DNA of 64,000 nucleotides from Phocaeicola sartorii JCM 17136 = DSM 21941 (GTDB lineage Bacteria > Bacteroidota > Bacteroidia > Bacteroidales > Bacteroidaceae), in contig NZ_BAKM01000015.1 of NCBI RefSeq assembly GCF_000614185.1, forward strand, positions 54,333 to 118,332. The letters are read 5' to 3'. Below are positions 31,513-40,968 of this stretch, piece by piece. Both the position numbers and the translations under genes were made by a program. The stretch's first letter is position 1; every line of letters starts with the position of its first letter. The notes under the pieces are model-generated. The model was given only the letters and a program-made list of their open reading frames with translations. It did not search any database and was not told the origin of the DNA.

Positions 31513-31888
31513 GTTTTCCTATTAGTTTTTTATGCTGATTGAAGAAAGTTCATATATATGAAAAATTATATTGAGTATTTTTCTATTTTTAATGGTTCTT
31601 TGGAGGATTGTTGTGAATTTCATCGTGAAAATGAATAATAAAATAGAAATAATAGACAAGATGTTGAATTAAAATTTAAGTAATTGATAATCAATGGTAT
31701 TATCCTCGTTTTATATGAACTCAAATGAATAAGAAATAATTTGTAAAATATTGGATTTCCTTTTATTGGCGGTATCCTAATAGTAGGATCTTTTGTATGT
31801 TCGTCATTTTCGTCCAGTAATAGCAGATTTGTTTCTGTATAGTTGGTGCAGTTTGAATAAAATAATATAAATAAAATAATTATTGAAT
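31513..31888. other. 376-base intergenic region without gene
   Basis: This AT-rich gap between the lyase candidate and the double-esterase gene holds no open frame with coding character on either strand. A short palindrome (ATCCTA-atag-TAGGAT) lies near 31,775-31,790 and could be an operator or part of a promoter region for the downstream gene; no clear TAnnTTTG box is seen. Confidence 0.4.
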
Positions 31889-33520
31889 ATGAAAAGATAC
31901 ATGTTGGTATTACTCACGTTTTTTATTTTGTCCATGACAGCTTCTGCACAAAATAATGTAATGTGGGATGACACGTCCTCTAATAGTTGGAACTCTAAAT
32001 TTGAAGAAGTAAATATTCCTTCTAGTAAGGACGGAAGTTTACAAAAGGCTTTTATTTACAGAAGTCAAAAAAAGTGTATCTCAGCCTCTTATTGTCAGTC
32101 TTCATACATGGAGCGGTGATTATACTCAAAGAGATCCTCTTGTTGATGAAATAGTGGCAAGAGATTGGAATTATATTCATCCGGATTTTAGAGGCCCCAA
32201 TCGAACTTTTGATTCTATGGGAAGTCAGTTTGTTTTATCAGATATTGAAGACGCAATTAGGTTTGCATTGAAAAATACTCATGCAGATCCTGATAATGTA
32301 CACATTATTGGTGTGTCAGGAGGAGGTTTTGCTACATTGGCTGCATATATGAACATTGATTATCCTGTTAAGTCTTTTTCTGCTTGGGCGCCAATTTCGG
32401 ATATTGAGGCTTGGTATTGGGAATCTGTAGGACGGCAGCAGAAATATGCCAAAGATATTATCAATGCAATATCTGTAAATGGAGTTCTTAACAGCGATGA
32501 AGCTGTTAGCCGTTCCCCGCTGAAACAGACTTATCCGATTCTTAAAAGAAAAGATGCACAATTATGCATTTACGAAGGTGTACATGATGGATATAGTGGT
32601 TCTGTACCTATAACTCATTCCATTAATATGTATAATAGATTAGTTGGAGAATTGAAGTATGGAACCTCTAACATGGATACAATCATGTTTAAGGCAGCCT
32701 TTGATTCGGATTTAGTCTCAGCAAAAGAAATAGTGGATTTAGTAACTAAACGTATTAACCCTAAAGCTGATAAAAATCAGACATTATTTGGAAGAGCGAT
32801 ATATTTGTTTCGTAAATATGAAAATATTCAATTGACGATATTTGAAGGTAGGCATGAGCAACTTCCGCAAGCTTTAAGCTTGATTCCTTATAAAGAAACT
32901 CATTCATTGCGCTATAATATATTAACAATTGGAGATTCTAATGGGGCAAATGAGGGGGATGGCCAGATCAGTTAAAGGGATTATTGCCAAAATCTTGTAT
33001 TATAAATCTTTCACAATCTGGCAGGTGTATTGGTTTTGATAATAATGGAAAATCAGAACTCAATGCGTTGTCTCATATTGAATCGTATTTAGATAAGGCA
33101 AAACAACTCATTGGTAATAAAAAATATGATTATATTATTGTTTGTTTGGGGACGAATGATGTTAAACATATCTATTCAGGGCGCCAAACAGAAATAGTTT
33201 CTAATTTTGAATTATTATTGTCCAAAATTAAAGGTTATAAATGGGATGGTAATTCTGTCCCAAAGATTATTTATGTCACTCCTCCTCCTTTAAGAGTAAT
33301 GAATATTAAAGAAAAATATAAAGGTGGAAATCAAAGATTGTCTGAACTGATTCCGGAATTTGAAGCCATAGCTCAAAAAAAAGAAATTGTTTTTGTTGAC
33401 ATTTATAATCCATTACAGAAAATCTTAGATGTGTATGCAACAGATGGAGTACATATGGATAATGCTGGGCAACAAATTGTTGCATCTCAAATTGTTAGGG
33501 CTATAAATATACAAAAATAA
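31889..33520 (+). pseudogene. Two-domain carbohydrate esterase: alpha/beta-hydrolase fused to SGNH hydrolase, two frameshifts
   Basis: Open segments 31889-32119, 32154-32975 (frame open from ~32,075) and 32984-33520 (frame open from ~32,955) join into one protein of about 543 residues. A signal peptide ends TASAQ. The first domain is a prolyl-oligopeptidase-like alpha/beta hydrolase: LHTWSGDYTQRD and HPDFRGPN near the oxyanion region, nucleophile elbow GVSGGGF, and His in EGVHDGYSGSVP. The second begins at TIGDSNGAN (SGNH block I), with CLGTNDV (block III) and DGVHMDNAGQ (block V Asp/His). Joining at GANEGG-WPDQLKGLLPK restores block I to the rest. Two esterase folds in one chain suggests removal of two ester types (for example acetyl and methyl or feruloyl) from pectin; the specific esters are unknown. 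The gene is AT-rich. Confidence 0.75.
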
Positions 33521-33753
33521 TTTTTTTGATTGTATTATGTGATATCGCTTGTTGAAGTCGTAATTTTTACATAATATTTATGTTTAGTTATGTGGCTAAG
33601 AGATTATATTTCAATTATCTCAAAGAACGATCTTTATGTGGGTATTGTGAGATTGAATAAAAGTAAAAAGACAGTGAGTCGCAGAAACAGTTGCCGTTCT
33701 CGATGTGGCTGTTAGAGTAAATGATAATAATGTTTTATATAAAAATTAATAGA

Positions 33754-36700
33754 ATGATGAATAAACGATTTATAGAAGTATTGGCTTTGATTTATATCGT
33801 GGTCGGTTGTACAGGTTCTCCATCTCATCCGGATGTAGCAGACTCGGCAACTATCAAAGAAGCGTGGGATGAGTTTTCCAATCCGGCAGATTCTGCACGT
33901 ACTAAGGTTTGGTGGTTTCATGGTGAGACGGAAACGACTCGTGAAGGAATTACTGCTGATTTGGAAGCTTACAAGCGTGCCGGTGTAGGAGGAGTGGTTT
34001 ATTACGATCAGGTGCATGGAAAAGGAGAGCATGCATTACCCGCTTTTTCTGCTGAATGGTGGGAAATGTTGAAGTTTGCAGCATCTGAGGCAAAGCGTGT
34101 CGGACTTTCTTTTGAAATAAACCTTTCGAATGGATATGTGGCGGGAGGACCTTGGATTACAAAAGCTTTAAGTATGCAACGTCTGACAGCGAGTGATACT
34201 ATTATTAGAGGAAAACAACAGTTTGCAGCGGTATTACCAGCACCGGGTGATGATGAGTTTTGGGATATTGCAGTATTGGCGTTTCCTGTTCCTCAAAATC
34301 AATGGATGACAAATAATAGTCAGCGTCCAAAGGTAACATGTAATTTGCCGGGAGTTTCCGCTGAAGATTTCTTTTGTAAAAAAAGCAGATTGACGACTAT
34401 ACCTCCCCAGCAGCCTGGCAAGTCTGTTTATATAAATCTGGATTTTGAAACTTCTTTCACAGCTCGTTCTATTACTTATCGGGTAAGTAAGCGGAGTAAG
34501 GCATCTACCGGTGCCATGAATGTTCCGGGAGCTCCTGCTGATGAATTTTATGGATCGAGTTATGTAAAACAGCCACCTTTGGGGCAGTTGGAGGTTTCGG
34601 ATGACGGCATAAATTATAGTAAGGTGTGCGATTTAAAACCCATTTATCAAGCTGCTGCTTCTCGATGGGATCAGAAAACAGCTTCTTTTCCGGCAGTGAC
34701 CGGACGATACTTTCGTTTGAATTTACATGATTGGTGTCTTGCCGGAGATCAACGTCCTGAAATGGCTTTGGGCAATGTCGCATTATCGTCTCGTGCCCGT
34801 ATAGACCAGTGGGAAGAGCGTGCGGGCTTTTATTCCGAATATATTTTGAAAAACCTGACTCCGGCTTATACGGATGAGGAGATTATTGATCCGAAAACGA
34901 TTGTTGACTTAACTTCAAAGATGGGAACGGATGGAAGACTGGAATGGGATGTGCCTGAAGGTGATTGGGTGATTATGCGCTTTGCGCATGAGTCAACAGG
35001 AGGACCGTCTAAGCATGGTCGTGCGAACTTGAAAGGCTTGGAGTGTGATAAGATGTCTGTAGAAGCAGTGACTACACAATGGAATAATTATGCTGCGAGG
35101 ATGATTGATACGCTTTCCGCTATCAATTTGAAGCCTGATGGAGTAATTATGGATAGTCATGAAGCGGGGGCTCAGAATTGGACTCCGGGATTTGAACAAG
35201 AATTCCTGCGTCGTAAGGGGTATGATCTTTTTTCATATCTACCTGCCATGATGGGATATATTGTGGGCTCGGTTACTGAGACTGATGCTTTCCTTTATGA
35301 CTTGCGTCGTACTGTTGCTGATGTTATTTCTGATAATTATTTTGGAACTCTCCAGACCTTATGTAATAAGGCTGGTGTGGATTTTACAGCACAGGCAACC
35401 GGTAACGGGCTAAGTCTTGTGGCTGATAACCTGCAAGCGAAAGGACGTGTTCAGAAACCGCAAGGAGAATTTTGGGCAAAGCATATACATGGCAGTTATG
35501 ATATAAAGGAAGCTTCTTCGGCAGCGCATATTTACGGAAAACGTATTGCTTCGGCTGAGGCATATACGGATGCTAAGTTCAGTCATTCTTTGGCAGAATT
35601 AAAGAATCTTGCTGATTTTGCTTATGCGGCTCAGGTTAATGAATTTGTTGTGTGTGCTTCTGCTTACCAGCCTTGGTTGGATAAATATCCCGGCAGTACA
35701 GGAGGTGGCCGCCACTATTGTCTGAATCGGAATAATACTTATTGGGAATATAGCCGTCCCTTTTGGGATTATCAGGCGCGTTGTGCCGGATTGATGCGGA
35801 AAGGAATGTCTGTGGTGGATCTTTGTATTTATGTAGGACAAAATCCACCGGTGAAACTGCTGACTTATCGTCTTCCCGAAATACCGGAAGGTTATGATTG
35901 GGATGTGTGCACATCAGAAGCTTTGACAACTCGTATGTCTGCTCATGGAAGCGAGATAGCATTACCTGATGGCATGTGTTATAAAATGTTGGTTGTGCAG
36001 CGTAATAATGATATGCCTTTACACGTGTTGCGTCATATTGCTCAGTTGATTGAACAAGGAGGAGTGGTTTATGCTCCCCGTCCCGATAGCTCTGCTTCTC
36101 TTAAAGACAAGGTGGATGCTGTTGAGTATAAAAAGATTGTGGATCAATTGTGGGGGAAGGAAGACGTTGTTTCGGGTAAACGGTCTGTAGGAAAAGGAAC
36201 GTTGTATTGGGGGATGCCATTGGCGGAGGCTTTGCATCAAGCAGGTATTCGTCCGGATATGGGTATTGTAAGCGGGAATACTCCGACAGATAAGGTCTAT
36301 TTTGCTCATAGGCGCTTGGCGGATGCTGATGTTTATTTTATTAATAATCATAGTCCGCGACCATTTAAAGACGAGGTGGTTCTGCGTACCTCTTTATCGA
36401 ATGCTTCTTATTGGGATCCTGTAACTGGTAAACGATATGGGTTGCCGGCTCGTTTGGTAGCGGAAGGATTACATGTTAACATTACATTGCTTCCCGGTGA
36501 ATCGGGTTTCATTGTGGTTTCTGATGACAGTCAAGAAGAACTAATGTTGAAACCAACCCGTGAGAAAGAGCGGTTGGAAGCTATAAAGGGAGATTGGCAG
36601 GTTTATTTTGATCCTCGATGGGGAGGACCTGGAGAAGTGGTCTTCCCGGTGTTGACGGATTGGACGAAACATGCCGATTCAGGTATTCGCTATTATTCGG

Positions 36701-37065
36701 GTACAGCCGTTTATCGTAAAAAAATTAATTTAGGAAAGGCTGCGGCAAATGAAGAAATAATTCTTCGTTTTGACAGCTTGAATTCTATAGGACGGGTTTG
36801 GTTGAATGGACAAGAGGTTTCAACTGTTTGGTGTACTCCGTGGGAGGCAAATCTGACTCCTTTCGTGAAAAATGGCGAGAATAAGTTGGAAATAGAAGTC
36901 GTAAACTCGTTGATGAACAGAATGATTGGTGACGCTTCGTTGCCTGAATCCAAACGACTGACTTATGCCTATCCCGAAATAGCCAAATCGACAGACGGAT
37001 TGGTCCCTTCCGGAATTACAGGTGAAGTGTGGTTGGTACGTCGCTTTTTACAATGTATTAATTAA
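33754..37065 (+). CDS. GH106 alpha-L-rhamnosidase, lipoprotein
   Basis: The start at 33754 or 33757 (MMNKRFIEVLALIYIVVGC) gives a lipoprotein signal with Cys near residue 20; the frame is open to 33721. The protein is about 1103 residues. Family features: the N-terminal PADSARTKVWWFHGETE and REGITADLEAYKRAGVGGVVYYDQ of the (beta/alpha)8 barrel, SFEINLSNGYVAGGPWI, a long middle region with DGVIMDSHEAGAQNWTPGF (conserved Asp/Glu) and ASAEAYTD, and C-terminal jelly rolls (RVWLNGQEVSTVWCTPWEANLT). GH106 removes alpha-L-rhamnose, often from rhamnogalacturonan oligosaccharides with an inverting, calcium-dependent mechanism. It is intact despite its length. It is followed after 12 bases by the GH28-GH43 gene. 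Confidence 0.9.
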   Translation: MMNKRFIEVLALIYIVVGCTGSPSHPDVADSATIKEAWDEFSNPADSARTKVWWFHGETETTREGITADLEAYKRAGVGGVVYYDQVHGKGEHALPAFSAEWWEMLKFAASEAKRVGLSFEINLSNGYVAGGPWITKALSMQRLTASDTIIRGKQQFAAVLPAPGDDEFWDIAVLAFPVPQNQWMTNNSQRPKVTCNLPGVSAEDFFCKKSRLTTIPPQQPGKSVYINLDFETSFTARSITYRVSKRSKASTGAMNVPGAPADEFYGSSYVKQPPLGQLEVSDDGINYSKVCDLKPIYQAAASRWDQKTASFPAVTGRYFRLNLHDWCLAGDQRPEMALGNVALSSRARIDQWEERAGFYSEYILKNLTPAYTDEEIIDPKTIVDLTSKMGTDGRLEWDVPEGDWVIMRFAHESTGGPSKHGRANLKGLECDKMSVEAVTTQWNNYAARMIDTLSAINLKPDGVIMDSHEAGAQNWTPGFEQEFLRRKGYDLFSYLPAMMGYIVGSVTETDAFLYDLRRTVADVISDNYFGTLQTLCNKAGVDFTAQATGNGLSLVADNLQAKGRVQKPQGEFWAKHIHGSYDIKEASSAAHIYGKRIASAEAYTDAKFSHSLAELKNLADFAYAAQVNEFVVCASAYQPWLDKYPGSTGGGRHYCLNRNNTYWEYSRPFWDYQARCAGLMRKGMSVVDLCIYVGQNPPVKLLTYRLPEIPEGYDWDVCTSEALTTRMSAHGSEIALPDGMCYKMLVVQRNNDMPLHVLRHIAQLIEQGGVVYAPRPDSSASLKDKVDAVEYKKIVDQLWGKEDVVSGKRSVGKGTLYWGMPLAEALHQAGIRPDMGIVSGNTPTDKVYFAHRRLADADVYFINNHSPRPFKDEVVLRTSLSNASYWDPVTGKRYGLPARLVAEGLHVNITLLPGESGFIVVSDDSQEELMLKPTREKERLEAIKGDWQVYFDPRWGGPGEVVFPVLTDWTKHADSGIRYYSGTAVYRKKINLGKAAANEEIILRFDSLNSIGRVWLNGQEVSTVWCTPWEANLTPFVKNGENKLEIEVVNSLMNRMIGDASLPESKRLTYAYPEIAKSTDGLVPSGITGEVWLVRRFLQCIN

Positions 37066-37077
37066 ATAATTAAGTTT

Positions 37078-39626
37078 ATGTCATTAACAAATATTATTTG
37101 TGGCATAGCGTTGCTGACCATAGGTGAAGTTGGGCCTCAGAATATGCCCGATACCATAGAACCTGTTGAATCACAGTTTGTTATGCCTTTGTTCGAACGG
37201 CCTGTTTTTCCCGAATCTACCATATTGGTAAGAATGGAACAGGAAGGTATGTCCACTAAACCGATTCAGGAAGCTATTGATAGTATGAGTTGCCGGGGGG
37301 GTGGAACGGTGGTAGTTCCTCCCGGTGTATGGCGGACAGGACGTCTTATCTTGAAGAGTCATGTAAATCTGCATCTTTCGGAAGGAGCGGAATTACATTT
37401 CAGTGGTAATATAATAGATTATCTTCCGGCTGTTTTTACACGGGATGAGGGGGTAGAGCTTTACTCTCTTGGAGCTTGTCTGTATGCTGATGGGCAGGAG
37501 AATATTGCATTGACCGGAAAGGGAAAAGTGGTTGGACCGCCTACCAGTTGCGAGATATATAAACGTAATGAGAGTATGTCTAGTGACAAGGGGATAAGGA
37601 AACCGCTTGCCGACCGTATTTATGATGGAAAGAATGGTGAAGGAGTTTTTTTACCTAAGACATTTGCCCCTATTAATTGTAAGAATGTCTTTGTAGAAGG
37701 TGTTACATTTGAACGGGGACTGTATTGGAATATTGTACCACAATATTGTGAACACATTGTGATCCGGGGGATTACAGTGAACAGTTTCGGGCATGGACGT
37801 ACGGATGGTATTGATATTGATTCAAGTAATGATGTACTGATAGAATACTGTTCGCTCGATTGCCAGGACGATTGCTATACCATGAAGTCCGGGCGGGGTG
37901 AGGACGGATTGAAAGTGAATCGTCCCACTAGTAATGTCGTTATACGTAAAAGTATAGCACTGAGGGGAGCAGGCGGTATTGTATGTGGTACTGAGATTGC
38001 CGGTGGAGTGAGAAATGTATATATGCACGATTGTGTTTTTGAGGGAACAGACCAGGCTTTTCGTTTTAAGACCCGTCGTCCACGAGGAGGTTTTGTGGAG
38101 AATATATATGTGGAACGGGTGCGGGCGAATGTGAAAAGACAGGCTTTGTATTGCGATATGCTTGGTTCTGCGCTGGGTAGGTGAGTTGGCACAGCGTTAT
38201 CCGGCCCGTGAGATAACTCCGCTTACGCCGTGGTTTGCTAATATTTCCATTCACGATGTGGAGATTACCGGATGTAGCACATTGGTGGATGTGGCTGCAT
38301 TACCGGAGAAACCGGTGAAGAACTTTTTTTTTCGGCAATGTCAAAGCACATTGTGATCGGATTGGTAAAATATGCGATGCCACAAAATTTTCAATGAAGG
38401 ATGTAAGGATAGAGAGTTGTGATACAGTAATGCGTATTGATAATTGTGACTACGCCTCTTTCTTTGGGTTCAGCAATGTAACTACAGGCAGTCCGGTGAG
38501 GATAGAAAAAACAGGAGGGGAATGTCGCTATTTAAATGTGCAGACATATCCTCTTGCTCCAGTAAATTATCAGTCCATTCGTCCTGGTGAAGTGTGGCTT
38601 GATACGGAAGGAAAGCCTATTCAGGCCCATGGGTTTCAAGTGACTTTTCGTGAAGGCAAATATTATTGGTATGGTGAGGATAAAACTTATACTCTGTTTG
38701 GTACCAATCGGATGTTTGGCGGAGTACGTTGTTACTCATCTACCGATTTTTACAATTGGAAAGATGAGGGAAGGATAATTGAACCTGCTACTGATCCACA
38801 TTCACCTTTGCATCATTGTCAGAAATTGGAACGCCCTCATATTCTTTATTGTGCCAAAACAGGCAGGTATGTATGTTGGCTGAAATCACAAAGTAATGAT
38901 GGGCATTTTGTTATTCTAGAAGCTGAACATTTTATGGGGCCCTATCATTTTGTCCGCAATCTGAAACCTGACGGTTTTGCTGTGGGGGATTTTGACATGT
39001 ATGCTGATCCCGATACAGGAAAAGGTTATGTTTGGTTTGAGCGTCCTCATTGGGAGCAGATATGTGCTGAACTGTCTGATGATTATACCAATGTAAATGG
39101 CCGGTATTCGGAACATTTTGTTGGAAAGGTTCCACCGTTTACACGTGAGGCGGCGGCACATTTTGTAATGGATGGTAAACATTATATTTATACATCGGGG
39201 ACAACCAGTTATACTCCCAACCCCTCGGAAGTGGCGGTATTCGATGATTATCATGGTGAATATACGGTGTTAGGGAATCCACATATAGGTGATGAGTATG
39301 CACATTCTTTTTGCTCGCAGATTACAAGTGTGATAAAAATTCCGGGAAAGGATCTTTATGTGGCTATGGCCGATCGTTGGCTGCCGCATACTAATAAAAC
39401 GGATATACCCAAGAAAGACTGGCAGTCTTTCTTGACCCGGTACAAGGATCACCGTCCTTATCCTAAGGATTTTGTAACTCCCAAAGTGGCTGACAGATTT
39501 TATACACTTGTTAATCCGAATCAAGATGTATATAAGGCCACCTATGTGTTTTTGCCGGTCATTGTGAAGGATGGCGTACCGATGATAGAGTGGCGGGATG
39601 AATGGAAACTGGAAGATTATGAATAG
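37078..39626 (+). pseudogene. GH28-GH43 fusion (polygalacturonase-type + GH43), two frameshifts
   Basis: Segments 37078-38184, 38162-38356 and 38394-39626 (frame open from ~38,320) form one protein of about 850 residues. The N-terminal half is a GH28 right-handed beta-helix: IQEAIDSMSCRGGGTVVVPPGVW, INCKNVFVEGVTF, HGRTDGIDIDSSNDVLIE with catalytic Asp, and CQDDCYTMKSGRGEDG. The C-terminal ~350 residues, from about IRPGEVWLDTEGKPIQAHG onward, are a five-bladed GH43 propeller: YYWYGEDK, SSTDFYNWKDEG, ERPHILYC, and DMYADPDTGKGYVWF. The second frameshift is a T-run (9 T at 38,324-38,332; 8 would restore VKNFFFGNVKAHC), the first is near 38,160. GH28 cleaves galacturonic acid linkages (homogalacturonan or rhamnogalacturonan); GH43 usually cleaves arabinose, galactose or xylose. 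It is the last gene of the locus. Confidence 0.82.
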
Positions 39627-39678
39627 ATGATTTTCTTTTATTGATAAGCTAGATTCGTTTCTTTTTAGTATATTTGTA

Positions 39679-39705
39679 ATAGTCAGGAGTATTTTATTTG
39701 ACTAT
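39679..39705 (+). terminator. Possible terminator of the utilisation locus
   Basis: ATAGTCA (39679-39685) pairs with TGACTAT (39699-39705) 53 bases after the last stop codon. It is only 7 bp and lacks a clear T-run, so support is weak. Confidence 0.4.
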
Positions 39706-39812
39706 CAATGTATTATATGAAACCCGCATGAGAATGGGCAACGGATAAGAAAAATGCAAACTGTTTAGAATCACCATATTCCTCATGCTTTCAAATAACT
39801 CTTTATCTTTCT

Positions 39813-39822
39813 GCAAAGATAG
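39813..39822 (-). other. Candidate attachment-site core or minus-strand promoter box
   Basis: On the minus strand this reads CTATCTTTGC, a one-mismatch fit to GTAnnTTTGC, the target-site consensus I recall for CTnDOT-type elements. It lies in the AT-rich stretch between the last utilisation gene and the first accessory gene, where an element end would be expected. The same bases also contain TATCTTTG, a TAnnTTTG -7 box, so a leftward promoter is an equally good reading. No integrase gene is in the window to support either. Confidence 0.25.
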
Positions 39823-39912
39823 TGTTTTTCCTCTGAATACCGGAATTTTCCGGGTATAATCTTCACGGTGATTTCAAAAATAATCCAAATCAAGAATGAC
39901 ATCTGTACCGTA

Positions 39913-40104
39913 GCCGAGTTCACGTAACTCACAGGCAAAGGTAACTCGTGTTCTTTCGTACAAGCAAGGTCAGGCCCTCCGGGTGGCGTGGAAAAATCAT
40001 CCTCGCCCCGGAGGGCTTCGGTATTTTTCCCGCCAACCTTGCATGTACGGAACACGACCTTTTAAAGCCTGTAGTTACGGGAACTCCGGCCCCCGAAAAG
40101 CCGG
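39913..40104 (+). ncRNA. Conserved long-hairpin structured RNA element, copy 1
   Basis: A near-continuous extended hairpin spans 39913-40090. Pairings read outward to inward: GCCGAGTTC/GAACTCCGGC, GTAACT/AGTTAC, ACAGGC/GCCTGT, AAAGGT/ACCTTT, CGTGTTC/GAACACG, CGTAC/GTACG, GCAAGGT/ACCTTGC, TGGCG/CGCCA and GGAAAAAT/ATTTTTCC, with an apical CCGGA/TTCGG hairpin next to the motif AAAATCATCCTCGCC. A side hairpin (CCC/GGG) branches after GCAAGGTCA. The 3' strand end (CCGGC, 40086-40090) can pair instead with GCCGG at 40100-40104, giving an alternative downstream hairpin. Two further copies share architecture and motifs while helices differ in sequence. It precedes the start codon at 40125 by ~20-34 bases. 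Family name unknown to me. Confidence 0.75.
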
Positions 40105-40124
40105 ACTAACAAAAAAACAATGTC

Positions 40125-40949
40125 ATGTTACAGGCAACAAAGAACAAGTACGGTATCGAAACGCTCAAAAGACTGAACGTTTCATACGACCATCAGCATT
40201 CGCTGACACAGGAAGATGTGGATATGGTCAACAGTTATGTGGAACTCATCGAGCGGACACGTTCGGAAATCATACCACAAATTGGTGACAGGCTGGTGTA
40301 TGTAACCGAACACGGGGATTATTACGGAAACGCCCTTATTGATGACAAGTATGTGAAGGAAGGATATCTTTCCGTATGCGAACAGCCGTATGTACCCTTC
40401 GTTTGGGAAGAAAACGGAAACATCCGTCTGAGTGTCAGCGGAGGATCATTTCACTCTGTAAATCCGAAGGAACTGAAATTCATGAAATGGACGGAAGGAG
40501 CCTTCAAGGACTGGGGACATTGCGGGGCGTGCGCCAACGGGTCGGTGGCATTTATGGCAAGAGTGCCGTTGTGGTTCTATGCCGAACCCAATCCCAAGTA
40601 CGGAAACTTCACGACCGAAACCTACCGGAAATTTTACCTGAACAAAAGGAATGAGCCGGAAGAAGGCTACCGTTATCATGGCGACGGGATTGCTTTCCGT
40701 GATGAAGTCAAGTTCCAGCAATTCCTGCAAGACTACGAAGGAACGGTATTCAAAGGAAACTGGAAAGACCAAATCGTGGTATGGTGCTTCCGCAGGGAAT
40801 ATGTCTTCCTGCCACTGTCGGAATGGGAAAAGATTGATGCCCCGGCGGTGGAGCGAAGACTCAATTTCCATCCCGAGCAAGTGAAGATTGTCAAGGACAT
40901 GGAGAAGCACATCACCTATTTTTACCGTATCCAATCACAGGATTTCTAA
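40125..40949 (+). CDS. DUF4121-like accessory protein of conjugative elements
   Basis: A 274-residue soluble protein without signal or membrane helices. It has an N-terminal helical part (TKNKYGIETLKRLNVSYDHQHSLTQEDVDMV type segment), then beta-rich sequence with GDRLVYVTEHGDYYGNALID, VSGGSFHSV, and HCGACANGSVAFMARVPLWFY, and ends with EKHITYFYRIQS. I associate this pattern with DUF4121, a family of unknown function carried by Bacteroidales conjugative transposons; the assignment is from memory of sequence style. It is the first + strand gene of the element side, directly behind structured-RNA copy 1, and 19 bases before the next gene. Function unknown. Confidence 0.6.
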   Translation: MLQATKNKYGIETLKRLNVSYDHQHSLTQEDVDMVNSYVELIERTRSEIIPQIGDRLVYVTEHGDYYGNALIDDKYVKEGYLSVCEQPYVPFVWEENGNIRLSVSGGSFHSVNPKELKFMKWTEGAFKDWGHCGACANGSVAFMARVPLWFYAEPNPKYGNFTTETYRKFYLNKRNEPEEGYRYHGDGIAFRDEVKFQQFLQDYEGTVFKGNWKDQIVVWCFRREYVFLPLSEWEKIDAPAVERRLNFHPEQVKIVKDMEKHITYFYRIQSQDF

Positions 40950-40968
40950 CACTTAAAATCAAACAGAT

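Noticed and set aside
39783..40055. Minus-strand open frame sharing a GEDDF-containing peptide with frames at 44,957-45,193 and 51,601-52,131
   Set aside because: The shared peptide is the reverse complement of the conserved motif in the structured RNA copies. The frames have no consistent start, length or neighbours, so they are shadows of the RNA element.
39983..40288. Plus-strand open frame through structured-RNA copy 1
   Set aside because: It overlaps the better-supported gene at 40,125 and its N-terminal part is hairpin sequence; its similarity to the frame at 45,001 (NHPR/RRLRYF) comes from the RNA motif.
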